Source: Entophlyctis helioformis (Eukaryota > Chytridiomycota > Chytridiomycetes > Chytridiales > Chytriomycetaceae). Taken from it: a DNA stretch of 47,460 nt. Positions 41,842-47,460 of the stretch are shown here, piece by piece; the stretch's first letter is position 1; the number at the start of each line of letters is the position of its first letter. The position numbers were made by a program, and so were the translations under genes. Where the stretch lies: the NCBI GenBank assembly GCA_025526915.1, contig JAHLKH010000194.1, positions 1 to 47,460 of the forward strand, given 5' to 3'. Under the pieces are notes generated by a model. The model worked only from the letters and a program-made list of their open reading frames with translations. It was not told where the DNA came from and did no database searches.

Positions 41842-42582
41842 GGCTGCGGGTGAATGGCGTGGGATGGCGTGGGATGGGATGCCGGTCGGTGGTCGGTGGT
41901 CGGTGGTCGGTGTGCTGTGGGGCGTGGAGAGCTGGACGGGAGAGGTCAGTCGGTGCACTCGTGAAGGCGAAGGGGTTGGAAACAGTCAAGCGGGCACGAC
42001 GCGGACTGAAAAGGAGGGCGGCAGCGCGTGGAGATGCGCCATCTGCCTGCCGCACAATGAGGCGGCCACGTCAGCAGTCCGCAGGCGTGGATGGTCCGAA
42101 CGGCTGTGTCGCGATCTCTGCTCCAGTGACTGCAACCTGGTCCTCGGGATCGGGGCATGATTCTACTCCGGAGCATGGCCGAGGGCACTGATTCTTGTTG
42201 GCCATGCCACTTTGGAGAGGACGCCACGTTTGCGAGGGAACAGGAAGTAGTGATGCGATCGCTACTTCGATCCAACTGGTCAGGGAGGCTATACTCCAGT
42301 CTGGTTCCCTCGCTCTTTTTCATGCGACTCCCATTCTCACAGACGCTGCTATATCAACGGCGAGCAGTCAAGGGCAGATGGCAAGTGCCGGCAAACGAAC
42401 TGCATTGCAGTCGTGGATCGCTGGTTTCAAACCAAGGAGTGAGCCAGGTATGAGTCTTGCACCATTCTCCACGATCGATCCCGTGATCCAAGTACAGACA
42501 GATCGAACAGCCAGCGAAAGAACAATGACACTGTGGACTTGGACCCCGAAATCATGACTCAGAATGACACAAGATCCGCCCT
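41842..42582. other. Intergenic, nothing recognised
   Basis: Contains a short tandem array of GTCGGTG units at about 41883-41911, inside the possible N-terminal extension of the neighbouring gene. The rest has small unconvincing open frames on both strands. Confidence 0.45.
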
Positions 42583-45109
42583 TCATTTGGATCGCAGTTC
42601 GTTTGTCAACACAGCATGCGGCTCTCGAATCACATCGCCAGTACGTCGCCTTGCTCGGCACTCGTCAAGCCGATCCAGACACCTTTCTCGCAGATCGACG
42701 TCCAGATTGGCTTGCCTTGCCATCACGGCCAGCGTTGCCATGTATCGATCCAAAGTCACATCATCGTCATGCAGACCAAGAATACTGTCAATTGGAAGGG
42801 ACAGCAGCGTCCGAAGATTGTGCTCGACACTCGAATCCCGCCTTCGATTGCTGGCCGGCAGTACTTCTGCGCTTGACGTCGTAGACGTTGGTGTTAATGT
42901 CGACTCGACCGTTGCTCCATGGTCCTCGCCGACACCCAACGTCAGCAAAGGATCTGGACAATGAGTGCATCAAAGAGATGTGCTGCTGCTGGTGCTGCTG
43001 GTGGTCTGCCGAGCCAGCATGCAATGCGGTTGTGCGACGGCGCGACGACAAAGATTCCGCCACCGACTCGCCAGCAAGCGACGATCCCAGTGAGCTAAGA
43101 CTGGCTCTGCTTGGAATGCGATGAAGCACGACAAAATGGGTCGATGGAGCGGCGTCGCTCGATGGACTGTTTTCGAGCGTCGAAGCCAACGCTCGCGATG
43201 CTGCCACAGGCTTGGCGTGTGCAAAGACCGCGGCTGGGAGCGACGATTCGCGGATGTAGTACGAGTTGGTCGAGTTTCGGTTGAGTGGCGGCCGCGGCAG
43301 ACTCGTGCCAGACCCAGCAAGCCAGTCACGGTTTCGACTCACGCCCTGCTGTTTTGCACCAACGCCGACACTGTGACGGCGGTCTGTGGTCCCACTGGCG
43401 TTTCGTTTGATGCCATGGATGCTGGCTACGTCGCGTCGATTTCCAATCCGGCCGGTAGCATATTGGGTGCGGTTGCTGCTACTTTGGAGAGACACGCTGC
43501 CGGCATTGGATTCGCCGCTTGATCCTGCCTGCCAGCCTCTCAAGCCCAGCGGGGGCTCTTCGCCAACAAGCGTCGCGTCTCCAGCGACAAATGCATCGGG
43601 GATCGGCGGCGGCATTGGCCTTGTGGCGGGTCGCTTGGACGGCTCGAGGACAATCGACACGTGCTTGAACTCACTGCCGTCATTATCGGGTTGCGAGCGT
43701 GGCGTGGAAGACAGGAAGGCGGCCAGCAAACCGCGTCGCGGATGCCTGCCTCCATATTGGTGCCGATAGGACTGAACGAGCTTGAGAATGAGCAGGAATG
43801 CCATTGCAATGCCAATCATTGACCCGATCACGATGAGCGCCGTCACTAGCGTTGGTGACAGTTGGGTTTGCGGATGCTCTGGATCAGAGTATGGGCCCGG
43901 CCCGTTTGAAAAGTCTGGCAGTTTCCCTGCCATGTCAGTGCCAGTCTGGTTGGATGACGAGACACAGAGAGTCAATGAGCACTCACCTGGACATGCCGAT
44001 GCCCCTGCTGCGCAAATGGCGGTGTCTGGCAGAGACTTTGACAGGCACAAATACGATGCAGTCATATTGCAATAGCGCAGACTTTGGAGCGAGGTCAGAT
44101 TAGGGATCTGGTCGGATACGAACGTGCCTGACAGATCTCTGCAGATGCAGTGCACATGAGGTGTGTCAGCCGGCAGCAAGAGGTGTCGATAGATGCGGGC
44201 ATCCGTACAAATGGGTTAAAAGCGGAAATGCCTGCGTGATGTTCCATGGAATGCTGCCCGATACACGATTAGATGCTACACCACTGTCATGATTGCATGG
44301 TTAGATTGTGCTTGCCAGGCATGGGCCGACGGGCAACTACTCGCAGATGGGAAAGGCTGGATGCTGCCGACAGCGACAGAGGCAGAGGGCCAGAGAGTGC
44401 ATTGTGACTCAAATCCAGGTATGTCAGATTCGCGAGACTTGAGAATACGTCTACAGACAGACGGGCATCGAGGTTGAGCCAAGTCAGGTCGACCGTCTGT
44501 GTATGGATGGCCCAGACGAGTGGCAGAAAGCAGGATACCTGGAATCGAGCCAGACAAGTCGGCGTGGTTGAACAGCGCAATGAGTCTCAGTCCTCGAAGC
44601 ATGTCTGGGATGGTGATGCTCCCCAAGTCGCCTCTCAGCTTGAAGTCGCCTGCACCGTCAATGTACCTGCCAAGTGGCGAACGCCGCGAATGGTGATCGC
44701 GTTAGTTCCGCGCATGTGGTGGCACATGTGGCGCTGACCCATGCGGTTGCCCAAACACCGCCGTGGCGCCAAGCTCCGATCCAGCACATTAGTGCTGGGC
44801 GGCACCGATGGTGGCCATTCAGCATCTGGCTGCATGCAGCAAGGGGGAGAGAGACTCTGGCTCGACGTACAGTTCCTCGACGCCTGCGTCCCCGCATGTT
44901 GCCCACACGCCAGCATCCAGCGGCTTGCCGGCTTGAAGCTCGAGCGACTGCTGGATGGTGGGTGCCGGCAGTGTTCCAGCCGACCAAGTGCAGCACTGGG
45001 GAGGCAGCCTTGCAAAAGCCACGGATGGCAGCAGGGACCGCAGCAAGTCACGCAGTTCTCGACACGAGGCAGCAGCGTCAATGGCCGGCTTGAGGGATAT
45101 GCTGGTCAT
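42583..45109 (-). CDS. LRR single-pass membrane protein (receptor-like, no kinase)
   Basis: N terminus at 45109: SCRELRDLLRSLLPS ... PPQCCTW ... CGDAGVEELYVE, the usual Cys cap before plant/fungal-type LRRs. LRR units follow: GDFKLRGDLGSITIPDMLRG with LSGSIP, ANLTYLDLSHNALSGPLP, and LSGTFVSDQIPNLTSLQSLR with YCNMTASYLCLS. Then a Cys-containing stalk, one membrane helix (VTALIVIGSMIGIAMAFLLI), a basic stop-transfer, and a long Ser/Arg-rich cytoplasmic tail ending in a helical segment (TLDRYMATLAVMARQANLDV). To reach that tail a one-base shift is needed near 42947-42949 (AAA on plus). Exon borders in the first 600 bases are not resolved. It may sense an extracellular ligand; no kinase domain. 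Confidence 0.65.
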
Positions 45110-45321
45110 GGAACGGCTGAGTGGACAGCTCCAGCGAGGCTTGCACAGTGCTTTATATGGGCAGACCTTTCCAGATCCACGTTGGACGCCAGCTTTCTGA
45201 TAGAGTGATCACTGCAACAACAAAAGGCTTTGCGCGTCGGTGCGGAAAGCGGCGAGGGGGTGTGGAAAGCGAGGGGTATGTCCAGCTGTTCATTTCAACA
45301 GTCGCATGCAGTCGCATGCAG

Positions 45322-46620
45322 TCACTCCGCCGTGGACACGTCAAAGTTGTTGGTGACCTTTGAAAGGAGATGGTCGCCGTACATGACAGGGTGGTACGAC
45401 TGCTTGCCGGTTGCAGCAATGCACTGGGGCAGAGGGGCGATGGTGGCGTCAAAGTTGGGCTCAAAGAAGAACGGCACCGAGACTCGGAACGACGACTTTG
45501 TGTGGACGACGCGGTGCAGGGTTGACGTGTAGAGGCCGTTTGTCCAGACATTGACCATGTCGCCAATGTTGATGACAAACGCGCCGGGGACGGGGTCGGC
45601 ATTTATCCACTCGCCCGACTTGGCCTTGACCTGCAGCGCGCCGGTCGTTTCGTCCGTGTTGAGGATCGTGAGGCATCCATAGTCGGTGTGTTCGCCACAG
45701 CTTATGCCAACGCCGTCCGAGCCCTGCGATAAGGGAGGGTATCCAATGAGTCTACGGCACCAGCCATCAGACACGTGTCAGTCATTGGCTGAGAAACGGC
45801 TGTGTGCACTGGTGCATATGCAACGAGGAGCATACCGCATGACCCAGAACGAGTCGTTCATGTAAGGATCAAAGTACGTTTCGTCCAGACCCAGACCGAC
45901 GGCCATGGCGCGCATCGTGGCCATGCCAAGGTCGCGCATCAGCTGCACGTATCTGTTGACGACTGGCTCAAAGTTTTCAGGGCGAGCGGGGATCGGGTTG
46001 GTGCCAGCGAGAGTCTTGAGGCCTCGCTTGCGGATGGTGTGGTCCGGGCCAACCGGAGCGTAGAGATCTGTCGTGTTGATGTCACCGAGCGTCAGCTGCC
46101 AGTCACACTGGGACACGCGGCCGACACAAGATGGCGCGGGCCGTGGCACGGTGGCGATGACGATGACGATGACGATGTGTGGGAGAGCGACGCACCAAAG
46201 CCCTCGTGCCAGTCCTTGGCGTACTGGGTGATGTTCTGGCCCAGCCGCTGATAGCCGCGAGCGAGGTCCGTCTTGGCAATGGACACGAGCTCCTTTTCTG
46301 TCGGCACAAGCGTCAGTGACAGCAGCCAGCAGCCAGCAGCAGCAAGCAAGCTTTCTGCCGCAGTGGCAGATATACACCTTCTGGCGGCAGTTCAAAGAAT
46401 TCCTTGCGAGCGAGCGGATGGCGGCCATGTCGCTCTCGGAGAGGCCGTGGCCGACGAGGTAGAAGAAGCCAAAGGTGCGGCATGCGCTGTCGAGGTCGCG
46501 GGCGGTCTGGGCCTTGCGGGCGGCGTGCTCTTGGCGCTGCTCTGCAGATGCGTGGGCCGGGAGCGGCTGCACAAACGGCGACACGTCGACGATGGGCAGC
46601 GAAGGCGCCGTCACGAGCAT
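45322..46620 (-). CDS. 2-oxoglutarate/Fe(II) oxygenase, isopenicillin-N-synthase-like
   Basis: Four exons (46620-46378, 46297-46196, 46067-45836, 45751-45322). N-terminal DIOX_N part: LPIVDVSPFVQP, CRTFGFFYLVGHGL, KEFFELPPE, then ARGYQRLGQNITQYAKDWHEGFD. Oxygenase core: LIGYPPL, iron ligands GEHTDYG (His and Asp near 214-216) and STLHRV (His near 272), and the 2-oxoglutarate-binding RVSVPFF (Arg near 282, Ser 284). Exon 1 appears to lack one A in the run at 46404-46405 (coding AAG should be AAAG); with it the total is 335 aa, the normal family size. Such enzymes hydroxylate or cyclise small molecules; the substrate is unknown. Head-to-head with the next gene. Confidence 0.9.
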
Positions 46621-46665
46621 CGTTGCTCTGGAGTTGGTTCAGGTCTCGCAAAGATCACGATAAAG
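46621..46665. promoter_or_regulatory. 45-bp divergent promoter
   Basis: Only 45 bases separate the oxygenase start (46620, minus) from the first Met of the plus-strand frame (46666). It contains CACGATAAAG and no clear TATA. Confidence 0.4.
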
Positions 46666-47460
46666 ATGAGCACAGCGGGCACAGCGGGCACAGGAAAGGC
46701 AGAGCCGGCAAGGGGGCGACGAGGCGAGAGAGCCGCTGGAGCGAGCAGGCGGATGGCGGGTGCACAGACGGCAGATGCGCAGACGGCAGATGCGCAGACA
46801 GCCTCGGCGAGCACGTTCAAGCCGATGGACGCTGCATTGCTCGGCGACAGCCACAGCAGCGACGGCAGCGACGACGGCGGCCAGCAGCAGCACCAGGACT
46901 CGCTCGCATCGGTCGACTCGGCGGCATCGGCTGCGTCTGCGTCTGCGGGTGCATCTGTGTCTGCGTCTGCATCTGCGTCTGCGTCTGTGGGCGTGCGTCG
47001 CCACCCTCGCTGTCGCAGCCGCACGACCGCCGCACGCTGCACTGGTCGCCCTCGAGCGTTCGCCGGGCTCAACTCCGCACGCCGCCCCACCAATATGAAC
47101 ACGAGCACCACCGGCATGAGCACACCGGCACCAGCAACCAACATGAACATGGCCCCCAGCACCGTCGTCAGCATGGACGGCTCGCTGGCCACGGCTCCGT
47201 CGCTCGATCCCTGCCGTCGCTGGCCGGCAGCAGCGCCATGCACCCGTACGACGACCCGACCACGGCGTCCGCCGCCGCCTTCCACGCCGACCGCGTGGGC
47301 TCGTTCGCCTTCCCCCCTGCCCTCCGTTCCGGCTCGCTCGTCGGCGTCGCCGCCCATCTGCGCCCCCCGCAGGCCCCGCAGGCCTCGCGTGGCTCCTCGC
47401 CCTATGTGCCCATCCTGCAGCAGATGCACATGCAGCAGCAGCAGCAGCAACTCTCCTCTT
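46666..47460 (+). CDS. Gln/Ala/Ser-rich low-complexity protein, 5' part, runs off the window
   Basis: Open from the Met at 46666 without a stop to the window end if one base is allowed for at 47209-47211 (GATCCCTG, probably CCCC). Residues include QTADAQTADA repeats, LLGDSHSSDGSDDGGQQQHQ, an Ala/Ser run, MNTSTTGMSTPAPATNMNMA, then after the shift SSAMHPYDDPTTASAAAF, GSFAFPPALRSGSLVG, and a terminal QQMHMQQQQQQ tract. Another frame (SLSQPHDRRTLHWSPSSVRR) also looks coding around 46995-47060, so more indels or an intron are possible. It resembles disordered fungal transcription or RNA-binding regulators; no domain is visible. Confidence 0.45.
   Translation, partial: MSTAGTAGTGKAEPARGRRGERAAGASRRMAGAQTADAQTADAQTASASTFKPMDAALLGDSHSSDGSDDGGQQQHQDSLASVDSAASAASASAGASVSASASASASVGVRRHPRCRSRTTAARCTGRPRAFAGLNSARRPTNMNTSTTGMSTPAPATNMNMAPSTVVSMDGSLATAPSLDPCRRWPAAAPCTRTTTRPRRPPPPSTPTAWARSPSPLPSVPARSSASPPICAPRRPRRPRVAPRPMCPSCSRCTCSSSSSNSPL

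Noticed and set aside
46611..47450. 279-codon minus-strand frame with a hydrophobic segment
   Set aside because: Overlaps the oxygenase start, and its hydrophobic part is the complement of a Met/Thr/Asn/Ala repeat; the plus-strand reading with a poly-Gln tract is more natural.

Overview
This is a GC-rich eukaryotic window with very short intergenic gaps and many small GT-AG introns, mostly 50-130 bases. The protein families point to a fungus, most likely an early-diverging chytrid-like one: a DUF4246 protein, tandem Delta-12-type desaturases, a fungal-style NRPS and an LRR membrane protein. The assignment is an inference from gene content only. I rebuilt exon structures by hand from splice sites and reading phase; for most genes the exon lengths add up to an exact multiple of three.

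Layout. 1-9.3 kb, all minus strand: 5' part of an M13 metallopeptidase, glutamate-cysteine ligase (GCLC), an MST/Hippo-type kinase with a C-terminal SARAH domain, and elongin A. 9.3-16.8 kb, plus strand: an inosine/xanthosine triphosphatase-type protein, adenylyl cyclase-associated protein (CAP), and two tandem oleate-desaturase-like genes with the same four-exon structure. 16.9-20.1 kb, minus: a RING-H2 E3 ligase and a six-exon cytidine deaminase. 20.2-21.1 kb: a tRNA-Tyr cassette carrying a small inserted element. 21.1-25.2 kb, plus: a decayed DUF4246 fragment and a large helical-repeat/DUF4246 fusion gene. 25.3-27 kb, minus: a four-TM protein and a coiled-coil protein. 28.1-38.7 kb, minus: an NRPS (degenerate A, T, C, A, T, FSH1-type hydrolase) followed upstream by an ABCC exporter. 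38.7-39.7 kb: a young 5'-truncated LINE. 39.8-40.4 kb: a second copy of the tRNA-Tyr cassette. 40.4-45.1 kb, minus: a Ser/Thr-rich protein with an RVSF motif and an LRR single-TM protein. 45.3-46.6 kb, minus: an isopenicillin-N-synthase-like 2-oxoglutarate oxygenase. 46.7 kb to the end, plus: the start of a low-complexity Gln/Ala/Ser-rich gene.

The most system-like part is the NRPS next to the ABC exporter. It has only one complete adenylation domain for two carrier domains and ends in an FSH1-family hydrolase instead of a classical thioesterase. The clearest mobile DNA is the LINE, with a perfect 18-bp target-site duplication, inserted 43 bp upstream of the exporter start codon. The two tRNA cassettes form a natural filled/empty site pair that defines a 315-bp inserted element.

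Several otherwise well-conserved genes need a single-base correction, often in or next to a short homopolymer, to stay in frame. Once the base is allowed for, the exon sums close exactly in the four genes where I could test it, so I read these as probable assembly indels rather than pseudogenes.
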